A DNA stretch of 64,000 nt. Origin: Carnegiea gigantea (lineage: Eukaryota > Streptophyta > Magnoliopsida > Caryophyllales > Cactaceae). Both the position numbers and the translations under genes were made by a program. The DNA lies in the NCBI GenBank assembly GCA_029747015.1, contig JAKOGI010000427.1, positions 378,501 through 442,500 of the forward strand, read 5' to 3'. Below the pieces are notes generated by a model. That model was not told the DNA's origin. It worked only from the letters and a program-made list of their open reading frames with translations, and made no database searches. This document shows, piece by piece, positions 38,882 to 51,335 of the stretch; position 1 is the first letter of the stretch; each line of letters starts with the position of its first letter.

Positions 38882-39099
38882 ATAATGCTCTCGCTACCAA
38901 TTCATTCCAAAACGGCCGACGTTTATATTGACATTGCTAGGGAAAACAAAAAGTCTGAATTGTTTATATTTATCGATCAGATTTTCTAATGAAGATTAAC
39001 TATCGAGTGAATGTAGAGGAGCTACATAAATAAAATAAGCTTTACCTTTTAGTCAACGGTAGAAAATACCCCTTAACTTACAAATTAAATAAATGCTAC

Positions 39100-39758
39100 T
39101 GAAAAATATAGTTTTGTGTGGTGTTATATACAATCACAACTACTAAATATATTTTATTAATTGATACCAATCATACCACTAGGCTTTGAATTAAATCGAC
39201 CAACTTAAAATGCACTTGAAATTATCAAGTAACGAGATTAGTAATAACAAAAGTAATAATCAAAACTAATTTATAGATCAAACCGTATCGTGACTTAGCC
39301 ACTGTCCTAAGAATGATTTCACCAAAGCCAGGGTGCAAATTCATACGGGGGACCATTCCCCAGGATTCACACGGTGTTAATCACTCCAGGTGCACTCCCA
39401 GACAGTTAACTTGGAATATTTGAATCAGTGCCCAAAGATGTTTATATTAAGGGTTTAAGGCTATGTATTTAAGGCTAATTTTGTGAGCTAATTTATTTGT
39501 GATTTAGGCATATAAAGGAGGATACTAGAGTTGGTTTTTTTCTTTGCCTTATGTGTAGTTATGCTGAATTTTCTTGGCTAAAAAAAGCCTCACTCACCCA
39601 CACATATATATATATACGAAAAGAAGGGGAGAATTTAGTTCACTAACTCTTAACAATATTTGATAAAGACAAAGGTGGTTCACCAAACTCCCACCAACAT
39701 TTGACAAGAGCACAAGATAGGTTAATAATTTAACCTACTACTTTGATTTTTCCTAATA
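39100..39758 (-). repeat. 3' LTR of the rearranged copia element
   Basis: It runs from TGAAAAATATAG (39100) to CCTAATA (39758), 659 bp. It is followed by GCCCCCCAC, which on the minus strand is a G-run polypurine tract just before the LTR start. The part 39306-39758 matches 44338-44782 in the same orientation; 39100-39305 matches 44130-44337 in the opposite one. Confidence 0.72.
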
Positions 39759-40079
39759 GCCCCCCACAAAAATCAAAGTATGGTTAAGAAATATAGACAT
39801 GTTTTGGCATAGAAAAATTAATGCGTCAATGCTTATGTCTCGCGACTTGAATTGACACCTAGTGACACCAGGTTTACAGACAAACGTCCTACCAAGTGAT
39901 AATCGTCTTGAACTTGATAAGGAGGTGTAAGTCTACCCTTGGGCACATATTAATCTCAGATATTCTCATACTTAACGGTTTGGCGCCTTATACTGGCCAT
40001 ACGCCACTCCCGATATCTCATAGGTGCTCGAGGAGGTAGACCCATATTGATCCTCTGACAGGAAGCGGCCACACTTCCA

Positions 40080-43000
40080 CACCTAAGTAGGTGGATCCAT
40101 CTAGCATGTGCTACTTTCACGCTTCACATGGTCCATTAAGAGCCAAATGCTCAGCCTTTCCCAACAGGAGCTAAGCACTACAACACACATACACCATAGG
40201 GAGGGATACCATGTACTGCTCCCAAAATCAAGTAATGATTTCATTATTACCCTTTGAACTTCCCTTTCGGTGAAGTAGGGATCCATCATTACAATTTCTC
40301 AATGGGTTTCAATACCATCCGCCTCGATGTATCAAAGATAATTTTTCTACATAGGCCTTTCGTTAGCAGATCCACAAGATTCTTTTTAGACTTTACAAAA
40401 GTATATCACTCCATTTTCCAGTAGCTCCTTCACTACTTTGTATCTCAATCGTATATGCCTTCTCTTTCTATTGAAGGCCTTACTTATTACAACTGAAATT
40501 GCTGCCATATTATCATAATGTAGTTCAATTGAAGGAGTCGGCTTCCCCCACAATGGGATGTTTGCTAGCATACTTTTCAGCCATTCAGCCTCACGGTTTG
40601 CCAATTTCAAGAACACTAAACTCATATTCTATAGTAGCGATTTTTTTTTTAAACAAAGGTAAGTGGTAAGAAGGAGATTAGATGCCTCTTCTCATAAGAG
40701 CACGCCCCATCGAATCAGCACCCATGATAGCCTTGAGATCTGGAGACGGTGGGGACTCCCACGTAGTGGTTAATGGTAACTCGTGTCCCAACTTAGCCTA
40801 CCGATCGACTGCCAAAATTAGCCTCTCGATAATTATGTGATAGAGTAAACTGTGTTATTAGATACAAATAGTGCGAGATATCTTTCATGATGAGTTTAAT
40901 CTTCCAGGGTGTAGAAATCATCCCTTTGATTGCTTGTATGACCGTAGTATTGTCTCCTTCAATAACTAAATGCTTGAATCCTGCTTTTACCGCCGCATGT
41001 AACCCATCCTATAGTGCTCGTGCTTCAGCAACTAGGATTGAGGAGTCTCCATAGGGTGTTGTGCCCGCCTTAAGTAAATTACTTGCCCAGTCTCTGATGA
41101 TGAAACCACCCACCGCAGAGTTATGGAGGCGAGATCTGTCAAAATTATGTTTGACGAATCCTCAAGGGGGGGAATTCCGCCTCACAATAAATTTTGAGGA
41201 AGAACATGGAAGAAACACCCCCTGAAAGAGGAACCCTCCGACATGCAAATTCGGATTTGCCATTCCGTAAATGCTTTTTTTTGCATTAGTTAGGATTCTT
41301 ATGGGATCAAAATGTTGATTTTAGAAAACCATTGCATTTTGTCCTTTCCATATACTCCATAATAAAAAAGCTACTTTTCTAATGGCCTTTAGATTGGAGT
41401 TTTGGCGGGACTACATAATCAGTTGAGATGAGCATTGTTGACCTAACAGTACATGCTGTAGGGGTACCCAATTATGATGTTGTGCTAGGTTCCCAATTCT
41501 TCTCGTAAAAGATCATTCCCAAAACAAATGATCTGTAGTTTCAATATGATCCCCCAGGCTCCATAACAGACATAGCAGTACAAGACTGTTTAGCAGATTT
41601 TCAGTATATAGCACTTCCACCTATTGCGAACACATAACCACTAGTGGAATTAATTTCATCATTATCAGATACCCAATTAGCATCGCTATATCTTTCTAAA
41701 GCAGCAGAAAATTTTTCACAGTGTAAACCCCAATCAATAGTACCTTTTAGATATTTAAGCAAGCGTTTTAAAACAATCCAATGATTATCACTGGGGTTAT
41801 CAGTATATCTGCTAAGTCTACTTACAACATATGCAATATCAGGCCTTGTATAATTCATTAAAAACATGACACTGTTAATTATGTTTGCATATTCTATTTA
41901 GCACACAAGAACACCTTTATTTTTTAGTGAATGCATACTAACAACACAAGGTATCCTAATAGGATCAACAACAAATGAATTAAATTTTCTAAGTATTTTC
42001 TCAATATAATAAGACTAGTTAAGACTAATGTCATCTTGGGTCCTCTTAATTTTGACTCCTAAGATAACATCAGCCTCACCAATATCTTTCATTTCAAATT
42101 GGTTACTTAAGAAAATTTTTAGTATCATTAACAATATCCATATTTGTGCCAAATACAAGCATGTCATCAACATATAAGCATATAATAACACACTCATTAG
42201 AAACATGCTTAGAATACACGCAAGTGTCACCTTCATTTACCTTAAAGCCATATGTTGTAATTATGCTGTCAAATTTTTCTTGCCATTATTTAGGGGCTTG
42301 TTTTAATCCATACAAGGATTTTATCAATTTACACACCTTATGTTCTTGTCCCGTGTTGTTTCATATAAATTTCTTCATCTAGATCCCTATTTAGAAATGT
42401 AGTTTTCACATCCATTTGATGCATAATTAAGTCGTGAATAGAAGTTAGTGCAATCCATACTCTAATGGTGACTATTATAGAAACAGGAGCATATGTATCA
42501 AAATAATCAATTTCTTTCCGTTGACTAAATCCTTTCACCGCTAAGCAAGCTTTATGTTTATCCATAGATCCATTAGCCTTTAGCTTTTTCTTGAATACCC
42601 ATTTACACCCAAAGGTTTACAACCTCGAGGAAGGCCAGTCAATACCCATGTATGATTACTTAATATGGAATCAAGTTCACTGTTGATAGCTTCTTTCTAG
42701 AAAATAGCATCAATAGATTTCATGGCTTCTTCATGTGTTTTGGAATCTTCTTCAATAATATATGCAGAAATAAATTCCTAATTTAACATGCCATATTCAA
42801 CTAGAAATACGATAATGAAATCAGGACCAATATCAGTTTCTTTCTTGATTCTTTTACTTATTCTTTTTCCATGCCAAATGAACATACATGTCTTTTATAG
42901 GATACTTCCTGAGGGTTGTGCTGTAATTTTCATAGGAAATATATTTTCAAAGAATTCAGCATCTCTAGCTTCAGTAGTGTTACTATGCATATATGAGTAA

Positions 43001-43470
43001 TTTGCACCTATAGTAATAAATTGGTATACAGCACTTTTATATACATATCCAATAAATAATGCATCAATGGTTCTAGACCAATTTTCTCCCTTTTAAATTC
43101 AGGCAATCCCATTTTAGCTAACACCCCCACACTTTCAAGTAATTCAAGTCAAGAGGATGCCCTTCCCATAATTCATATGAAGTCTTATCAAATTTCGTAT
43201 GAGGCACATGATTTAATACATGACATGCAGATAAAATTGCCTCCTCCCACCCCACATATTATTAGGAAGCCCAAAACTAATTAACATAGCATTCATCACA
43301 TTTTTTAAGGTTCTATTTTTCCTTTCTACTAACCGTTTTGTTCTGGAGTATAAGGGGCAGTCCGTTCATGAATAATTCCATTAGCGTCACAATAATTTTC
43401 AAGACTTGTGGGGTCATATTTGCCACCTTTGTCACTTCTAAACCTTTTTATTCTTTTGTCCATCTGATTT
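40080..43470 (-). pseudogene. copia pol: integrase C-part, RT and RNase H remains
   Basis: On the minus strand: near 43340-43460 integrase with [22 protein letters not shown] and the catalytic D and E region; 42338-42565 RT with QMDVKTTFLNRDLDEEI; 42015-42236 RT end with FEMKDIGEADVILGVKI; 41601-41867 with [15 protein letters not shown] and LERYSDANW...STSGY of RNase H; 40386-40625 the last part with LANREAEWL and HYDNMAA, then LTKGL near 40360. Stops and frameshifts separate the pieces, and a LINE insertion splits RNase H. The YVDD box is lost or altered. Confidence 0.82.
40640..41600 (-). mobile_element. 5'-truncated LINE tail inserted in the copia element
   Basis: The minus strand reads as the end of a plant LINE ORF2: near 41500-41580 a reverse-transcriptase zinc region with CYGAWGD then HLFW, then near 40870-41060 a plant LINE RNase H with AEARALQDGLHAAVKAGF and VIEGDN. 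A T-run on the plus strand at about 40641-40651 is the poly-A tail. It interrupts the copia RNase H between the GGSAI and EYEF/LANREAEW parts. Stops are present, and it is 5'-truncated as most LINE copies are. The ends are approximate. Confidence 0.75.
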
Positions 43471-43489
43471 TAGTCTACATCACTTGATG

Positions 43490-44125
43490 ACCCCCAATGG
43501 CAATTCAGAGCACATTTTGAATCTTGGCGCACTAGGATACTATGGCGTATGTTTGCCTCTGTCATCGAAAAAGGGAAGATTACTTTAAAACTCACTTCTG
43601 GAAAATTACTTTCTCTTACTAATGTGATGCATGTGCTTGAAATGCATAGAAACCTCATATCTGGTAGCTTCTTCATAAAAGCGGGTCTAAGTTTAACCTT
43701 TATTTCTGACCGTTTAGTCATGATCCACAATGGTGAATTTGTAGGAAAGAGTTTCTGCTTTCATAATGGCCTGATTGTGCTTGACACAATTTCCAAAAAT
43801 ATGAATAAAATGGCTAGTGCCTCTTGTACTTACACTGTAGAATCACTTGATTTATGGCATGCTAGATTAGGGCATGTAAATGTTGACTTTGTTAAAAGGC
43901 TCAAGCATCTTAACTTGATTCCTAAATTGTCTAATATGGATTTTTCTAAGTGTGAAGTATGTGTTGAAGCTAAGTTTTATAAGAAACCATTTAAATCCAT
44001 AGAAAGACAAATTGAGTTGCTTGAGCTTATTCACAGCGACCGGGAGACTTTAAGAGCCATATGAGTAGAGGCGGTAAAAAGTATTATATAATATTTGTTG
44101 ATGACTGCTCACGTTACACTATGGT
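43490..44125 (+). pseudogene. copia protease end, pre-integrase and integrase start, flipped piece
   Basis: The frame 43549-44064 (171 codons) has the end of protease (GKITLKLTSGKLLSLTNV, then MHRNLIS) and a GAG pre-integrase domain with the zinc ligands in LWHARLGHV and CEVC. It runs into LLELIHSD, the first Asp of the integrase triad. After a one-base shift the text continues as KKYYIIFVDDCSRYTMV up to 44125 and then joins LTR sequence. This is opposite in strand to the rest of the pol gene at 40386-43470. Confidence 0.82.
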
Positions 44126-44129
44126 TTAT

Positions 44130-44783
44130 CAGTGGCTAAGCCACAACATAGTTTGATCTATAAATTAATTTCGATTATTACTTTTGTTATTACTAATCTC
44201 GTTATTTGATAATTTCAGGTACACTTTAAGTTGATCGATTCTATTCAAAACCCAGTGGTTCAATTGATATCCTTTCGTAAATTATATTTAGTGATTGTGA
44301 TTGCATGTAACACCACCAAAAACTATATTTTTCAACAATCTAAGAACATTTTCGCTGAAATTAAAGTGCAAACTTCATATGGGCGGCCATTCCCTAGGAT
44401 TGACACAATGTTAACCACTCTAGGTGCATTCTCTGGCAGTTGACTTAGAGTATTTGAATCAGTGCCTAAAGATGTTTATATTAAGGGTTTAGGGTTATAT
44501 ATTTAAGGCTAATTTTGTGGGCTAATTTATTTGTGATTTAGGCATATAAGGGAGGATACTAGAGTTGATTTTTCCCTTTGCCTTATGTGTATTTATGCTG
44601 AATTTTCTTGGCTCAAAAAAGCCTCCCTCACCCATGCATACATATAGGGAAAGAAGGGGAGAATTTAGTTCACCAACTCTTGCCAATATTGTCACACAGA
44701 TGGTTCAACAAACTCCTACCAATATTTGACATAAGCACAAGGTAGGTTAATAATTTAACCTACTATTTTGAATTTTCCTAACG
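44130..44783 (-). repeat. 5' LTR of the rearranged copia element, with a flipped segment
   Basis: The part 44338-44782 matches the left LTR directly (for example CAGTGCCTAAAGATG, AAGGCTAATTTTGTG and AGGTTAATAATTTAACC). The part 44130-44337 matches 39100-39305 only in reverse complement, and its LTR-terminal end, CTATATTTTTCA, is joined at 44333 to internal LTR sequence. Confidence 0.72.
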
Positions 44784-45221
44784 AATACCCTTTTTACTAA
44801 TTTAACTCTTTTCATTTATTTACATAGATGATGACATGACTTGTCCAAAATATGATGTGGATAATTATGTAGGACAGAAAGCCATGTAACCATATATGTT
44901 GCCATATGCATATGAATCAGCATGGTTTAAACAATACTTACGTTATACTTTTGAGAGCATATATTCTCAGGCGCCACATATGTAACTATATATTAAAAAA
45001 TTAATATATGATAAATATAGACGTAAAAATATATACAGGTAGACAATAAGAGCATGTACTTTCGGAAGCACATAAGAAATTATTGATTTTAACTCTTAAC
45101 AAAGTAAATTTTTTGTTATTTACGGGATCGTATGATCCATTTATTCCTTTTCTTTTCTTAAAAATATTTTCATACTTCCTACAATTACTCTATGCATTTT
45201 ATTTGTCTATTGTTGTTGTTG

Positions 45222-45273
<52 letters not shown>

Positions 45274-46151
45274 GATGTCAAATCATATTAGAATTTTGTA
45301 AAATCTAGATAAATTATATCTTATGTATCCATTTCATGAATAATAATAGGTTTCAAGTACAATTCAATAATGCTTGTTAATTATCACATTAATCGAAAAT
45401 CAATTTAATGTAACATATGCTACTTTTTGAATAGATAAATTTTCACAGATAGAAGTATACAACCTAGCTAGAATAGTACCTTAGTCTTCCTTGTGAAAGT
45501 GAAGCATCCTACCATTAGGTCAGTACGTTTCAAAGAAGTAGCCCACTGATATGGCTACACACTCTGAACATTCGGTCTTAAATTTTATTTCTAATATCGT
45601 TTTTGTATGACTTGATTGTATATGTCTCAAAAACTATTGGCCAAATTATATATGATTGTTACCTTTACTTATTATAAAGATAAGTATGCAATTATATTTT
45701 ACTGACCTTAATGATTTTTAAAGATACATGAAAGGGATTGAATAAAAGTAAAACTAGCGGACGACAATAATTAATATTACCTTTCTTTTCTTTTTTTCCT
45801 CTCTTTTTTCACTTTACATATATATAATGCAATGCCGATTATTTGGGTTGAAAAATGCAATATTAATTAAGATAGCCATATTTCCGGCTAGCTACATTAT
45901 GTATTTTTTTAAATTAGCCATAGCATCGATTATTGCAAAAAGATAAAAGATTATATGCAGTCAAAGGATATTTGTTTTGTTTTTATAGTTGAGGAGTATT
46001 TACCAACTTTAATAAGAAGGTTGGGGGTATTGGATTTTTAGAACTCGATGTAGAGACTAAGTTCACCAAAGTATAAATATTCTAATTAACCAATCCTTTT
46101 GATGTACGTAATTCTAAGGATATTGGATTTTTAGAACTCGAATGTGGAGAC
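44784..46151. other. non-coding stretch
   Basis: AT-rich, with a GTT/ATT microsatellite at 45210-45273 and a diverged direct repeat of about 34 bp starting TATTGGATTTTTAGAACTCG at 46029 and 46121. The second copy runs straight into the PIF element at 46155. No gene is seen. Confidence 0.55.
45210..45273. repeat. (GTT)n(ATT)n microsatellite
   Basis: Six GTT-type units followed by about sixteen ATT-type units. Confidence 0.95.
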
Positions 46152-46376
46152 TAAGGCCCTGTTCTTTTCATAGTTTAATAGACCAACTCACTTTTTCCTG
46201 CTCCCACCCACTCCTTCCCCCCTTTCCCACATTTTCTCACACTTTAAAAAAATACCATTCTTTCCCACTTTCACCCATTTTTACCCACTCCTTCCCACTC
46301 CTACATAAAACTATTATTTTCCACATCTTGAAAACTTTTATAATTTATGTGATTGTGTGTACGAATAGTCCGATAA

Positions 46377-49300
46377 TGTAAGACCTGCCTTTTTTATTTT
46401 ACGTTAACTTGACTGTTTTACCTTCTACGTTATAAAATTCGTATTTTTATTAACTATACGAGTTAAATTATTACTAATATGCTTATGTGAATGATAATTT
46501 TATTAAAAAGAATTATTATTGCTATTATTGATTTTAAAGTTAATTCGTGCTATTTGTGCCTCTAAATTGTACCGATAGTTTAATTTAGTCGTTTTTCGAG
46601 TACGATTAGGTTGTCAACCTTAGAAGTAGTTCGATGTTTAATAAATCGAACCTTTATATATTTGGCAATGAATAGTCGATAGAAGGTCGTATTAACGATT
46701 CGGGTTTGGAGTTCGGGATACGAACTAGACTAGTGGTACCAATTATTAATCAGCTTAAGACCCCCCCAAAAAAAAAAAGAGTAAAAGGGGCAAAGCCCCT
46801 TTCTCCTTCTCGCCAGGGCACGAAACACGACAGAGGAGGGGGGGAGCTCTATTGCTGCTCCCAGCCCCGTGACCCCCAACCACCACGCACAAAGAGTGAG
46901 ACCGAGAAGAGAGAGAGAGGGCGGCGGATGAGCAGGCGGTGGCCGGCCGGGCGGCGACCACTATTGCACCTGGCGGCCCTGTTCACGCTGCGTCACAACA
47001 GAAGAGAGAGGGATCGAGCGAATTCAGAGCGAGAAAAGGGGGGTCGTGGCCACTGGCTGCACCGCAAGGAGACGCCGACGAGGGTGAGCCGGGAAGGAGG
47101 ACGGTGGCCGTCCGTTGGTCGCCGGCGAAGAGGAAGAGAGGAGGTCGACTGAGACAGTAAAGTTGAGGTTTTGAAACCCTAGCCACCACAGAACCACCAC
47201 TTCAACCACCACCGAGGCGGTCTGATCCGACTTGGACAGCCAAGGGGAGGACCGAGGGTGGAAGGATGGCACATGCAAACCGACCAGTAGCAAGGCTTGC
47301 GATTCGACTTCAAATTTGCCCAATTAGCCCAGGAATTGGGTCCTCTAGCTTGGAGTCGAGGTGGGTGTTTCTCGCTTCCTAAGTATTAGTAGTTTCGAAA
47401 TTGTTTTAACCCTTAAATTGCGATGCATGCTAGTTTAGGTTTAGTCAGATTAATTGAAATTATACATGTCCTGTTTCAGCTGAATTTAGTTTAAATCGGT
47501 GCATGTTAAGTTTAGTTAGTTTATGCCTAAAAGTGACTTCGAAATAACCTAACGATGCCTTGAATTGATATATGTTAATTTAGTTAATTAACGCTTGAAA
47601 ATGGCTTCGAATCGTTATATGTTAGTTTAGTTGATTAATACTCCAAAATGGTTTTGAATCGATACATGATAGTTTAGTTAGTTCACGCTTGAAAAGTAGC
47701 TTCGAAATAAAATAAGAATGCTTCGAATCGATGTTGGTTTCATTAAGTTAATTCATGCCTAAAAAGTAGTTTTGAATTAACATGTTAGCATTTGAATCGA
47801 TGTTGGTTTAATTAAGTTAGTTCATGCTCGTTTAATAGCTTCGAATTGAAACGTGAATGTCTAGAATCGACACATGTACGCTTAGTTAATTCATGCTCGA
47901 TTAATAGTTTCGAAATGGAATGAGAATACTTAGAATCGATACTTGTATAATTAGTTCATTCATGCCTGAATAGTAATTTTGAAGTGATATGTGAGCACTT
48001 AGAATCAATGCTTGAATAGTTGGTTAATTCATGCCTATTTAGTAGCTTCGAATTAACATGTTAATGACTCGAATCGATGCATGTCCATCTGATTAAAATT
48101 ATGTTTGAAAAAGATATGAAAATGGCATGTTACCTTCTGTCGTGAAATGTGAATGCAATAAGATTCATGCCTTGTGAGTTTATTTCAGTTCTTTAAGTAC
48201 TTATTTCAAGTTAATGCAACATATATATATATACGTATGCTTATATATGCTGTATTGAGCTGCTGGATGGTTGCTGCTTGCTCGCTAAGTTTATACGTAG
48301 CTATTTCATATGGCTTTTATGATAATATGCTATGGTTATGAAATTGAAAACCGAGATGGTAGTCGGATGGTTTGAGGTAGAACTATGAGTGGTTTGAGGT
48401 TTCCTGTGGTCGGTTGTTATGTGAGGAGAGAGTCTGGGTTGTGATTAACCGCAATCGTGTGGAATGGAAAGGCATATGTGGCTTATGCTGCTAAGTTGAA
48501 TTATGAAGTGTTTGAATGTGTACATGTGCACCCCTATCCTTTCTACGTCATTAAGTTTGATTATTTTTATAAGGGTGAGTTTTGAAAAAGAAGGATTTCA
48601 TGTTTTGAAATGATAGTAGCCATAATTATAAGTGCATGATAGCTTATTTTAACTAATGAATACAGTTTTGGGAGTGAACTTGCTTGAACGGAGGAATCCC
48701 TAAAGAGTTTTACAAAGGCGTGATTTGTATGATAAAGGATTTCGCTGTGAGAAGCAGCAAACTTATTAGCCGTTATGGCCCATACGCTTTAAATTGGCTA
48801 AGATAATATGCTTCGGATAATATGATATGAATGATGTTAGCGTAGGGGATAAGTTCTGGTACTAGGAAACCCTAGAAGACCCTGACGAGGGTAATGATCC
48901 GATATGTTATATGTTGCCGTCCCGAGAGTAAGAGCTTAAGCGTAAGCATTAGGTCTCACTATGGGGTTGAGAATAGATCTCACCAAATCAGCACCCTTTA
49001 ATGATCTTATACTAGATGTATTTTTCTAACAAGCGAAGAAAAGCAGTCAGCATTACACCATTTCAAGTATTTCAGAAAGAAAGTTTTTATGGGCCATTAA
49101 GAGGCCAGATGAATGAAACGGGAAAAACTTATAAGGGTCAGTATGCGACTGATATGAAAGAGATATCTTTTAAAGAATATGAGCCTCAAAAGGCTAAGAG
49201 AAGAGTTTTTATGAGCCTCAAGAAGCTAAAGAAGTGTTTTCAGTAAAAAGAAAGAAAGCTTCCTGTGTATGACATGTGCATATTCCAAGTATAACTTATG

Positions 49301-50387
49301 AATGAGATGCTAAGTAAGATACGAATATGAAAAGAAAGCCTTATGAGCATGTTTCATGTATACCCTATGAATGAGATTTGATTGAGACTTGAAATGTGTT
49401 TGTCTTATGCATATAATATGAATGAAATGCCAAGAAAAGTATGATTATGAAAAGAGATAATCTTATGTGCACATCATATGGATGAGGTTTCATGCATAGT
49501 TTGAATGGAATGCTAAGAAGTTAAGTTATGAAAAAGAAATATTCCTATGCTTAGCCCTCAATGCTTACTTATGTGTTTAAGTGCTTGTTAGTTAAGGAAT
49601 TCAGAGGCCTAAAAATAAGTCCAAACGACTAAAAATGAAGTTTATAAATAGTGATCCTTCCTTGAAGATTTATGAATGCCTAATATGATAGTAAAGTATA
49701 AATACGTGATATGTGACTATTATAAGTATTATTGCCCGCAACGGTTTTTGTTTTAAGGGGTCGGGGAATACTCACTGAGCGTGTGGTTGCTCATCCCACT
49801 ACTCTTTCCCCTTTCTTACCAGGTTTTCTTTATGATAGGAAGAAGTTGAGTCAGCTATACCAAAATGGAAGTTACCTTTACTTAAAGGGTGTCAAGTGTG
49901 CCCATAGTGAAGTAGTCTCGCTGCTTGATGATGTTATAGAATGTATTCTTAGTTTGTAAACGTATGTAAACCAAGTATTCTAGTTCATGTAATGCATATG
50001 GTGTAAAGGTCGCTCTGTATGGCCATATGAGCCAACTATCTAATTAGTTAGATGTGTTCTTGGTCAAAGTTAATTATGTTTTGGAATGTAAATCCCAATA
50101 TTTCGGTTGTGTGAACCGTTGAGCTGTATCTTTCATTTTTTCTTTATTAATGAACTATATTGTTTGAGTACTCCGAGCAAGTTGCTCGTTGAGTTATGAA
50201 CTCTGGCGCGTAGCCGTTGAGTTTATTTTAAAATGTTGTGCGCTTCCGTTGATTGCAGGGGTTTATTGTAAGGCTTTTAGCCTGAAAACAGTCAGTTTTA
50301 GGGGAAACTCTGTCTGTTTCGCTCCAAAAATTAGGTAGGAAGTAAGAAAACGTAACGCTTATGGTCGTAAGGGTTGGGGGTGTTACA
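46377..50387 (+). mobile_element. solo LTR, Del/Tekay-like chromovirus, 4.0 kb
   Basis: The block starts TGTAAGACCTGCC and ends GGGGGTGTTACA, so the ends are inverted TGTAA/TTACA. It is flanked by GATAA (46372-46376) and AATAA (50388-50392), where the intact copy at 28477-30009 has GATAA at the matching site. These ends, the unusual length and the GC-rich part at about 46780-47330 are known from Del/Tekay LTRs. There is no pol sequence, so it is a solo LTR left by recombination. Frames within it (46706-47152 and others) are judged non-coding. A fragment of the same family lies at 35592-36085. Confidence 0.82.
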
Positions 50388-50629
50388 AATAACAATTATA
50401 AAAAATTTTATTGATTTTTCAGATGCTATAGAAATATTTGTTAGTGGTGTCAGAAAATGTAGATGATATAACTTTCGTTATATATATTGAAGAAATAATT
50501 TTTTTTTCTGCTTTGTTAAGTAAATGCTTCTGGTAGATATTTTGGATTTGATTCTGTATATGGAAGAGATGCTTAAATTTTTTTGGCGCTGTTGGTAATT
50601 CGCGACATGAAGTGCAGATGTATTGTACG

Positions 50630-50858
50630 TAGAGTTGGGAAAGTCTGACCCGACACAGTAAGCTGACCCGAACCCGACCTGAAGTTACTGAGGGAAACCC
50701 GAACCCGACACGAACCGAACCGATTTCGACCCGAATCGACACAATTTAACCGTTTAGCTTGAAAACATATTATTTTTCAATTTTGAATATATCTAGACTA
50801 TTTACAAGACTGATACGAAATTGACCGTCGACTCGAACCGACCTGTTTCTCAACTCTA
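50630..50858. mobile_element. hAT MITE, TAGAGTTG ends
   Basis: The ends TAGAGTTGGGAAA and, in complement, TAGAGTTGAGAAA differ at one base. The 8-bp duplication ATTGTACG is perfect (50622-50629, 50859-50866), and the unoccupied site is seen in copy 1 of the host element. The 229-bp core holds CCCGAACCCGAC-type words. Same family as 62406-62996. Confidence 0.92.
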
Positions 50859-50961
50859 ATTGTACGTGTATTTTGAGCAGATATTTTTTTCCGTGTGCGT
50901 TAGTTACAAAATATTAGAAGTTCTTCACACTAATTGCAAATGATTGTTTTCCGTATATTGA

Positions 50962-51335
50962 GGATCTGTTTTTCTCGTTGGGAAATATGAGTTGGTAAAT
51001 GGGTAAAATTGATTAAGATTGGTAGAAGTGGGTTAAAGTAGGTTGAAATGGGTATTTTTTTGAAGTGGGTTGAAGTAAATTGAAGTGGGTATTTTTTTGT
51101 TGAGGTGGTTTAAAATTGGTTAAAGTAGTTGAAGTGGGTCGAATTTTTTTTTTGTATGATGAGTAAAAGTTAGTTAAAATAGTGAAAAATGGGTTAAAAT
51201 TACTTGAAGTGGGTTAAAGTTGATTGAAGTTGATCGAAGTTGACATTTTTTATTGAAGTTCGTGAAGTGTGTTGATGTGAGTTAAAGTTGGTTGAGATTG
51301 ATAAATTTAAATTTACTAACGAAAAGAACAAGGCC
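50962..51335. mobile_element. inner MITE nested in composite element, copy 2
   Basis: The ends GGATCTGTTTTTCTCG and the complement of GAAAAGAACAAGGCC are flanked by TGA and TAA. The body is an array of GTGGGTTGAAGTTGG-type words. It sits at the same place in the outer element as 28896-29312 does in copy 1. Confidence 0.78.

Larger units (their letters stand above)
39100..44783 (-). mobile_element. rearranged, decayed Ty1/copia retrotransposon
   Basis: LTR-like direct repeats lie at 39100-39758 and about 44130-44783. Between them, RNase H, RT and the second half of integrase read on the minus strand (40386-43470), while protease, pre-integrase and the start of integrase read on the plus strand (43549-44125). 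The C-part of integrase starts near where the plus part stops, so the two pieces come from one gene with one piece flipped. In the right LTR the first 205 bp (44130-44337) are also flipped relative to the left LTR. Gag is absent. A LINE tail is inserted at about 40640-41600. The element is not functional. Confidence 0.82.

Noticed and set aside
46706..47152. 148-codon Arg-rich open frame
   Set aside because: It lies in the GC-rich part of a solo LTR, overlaps equally long frames on both strands, and has no known motif.
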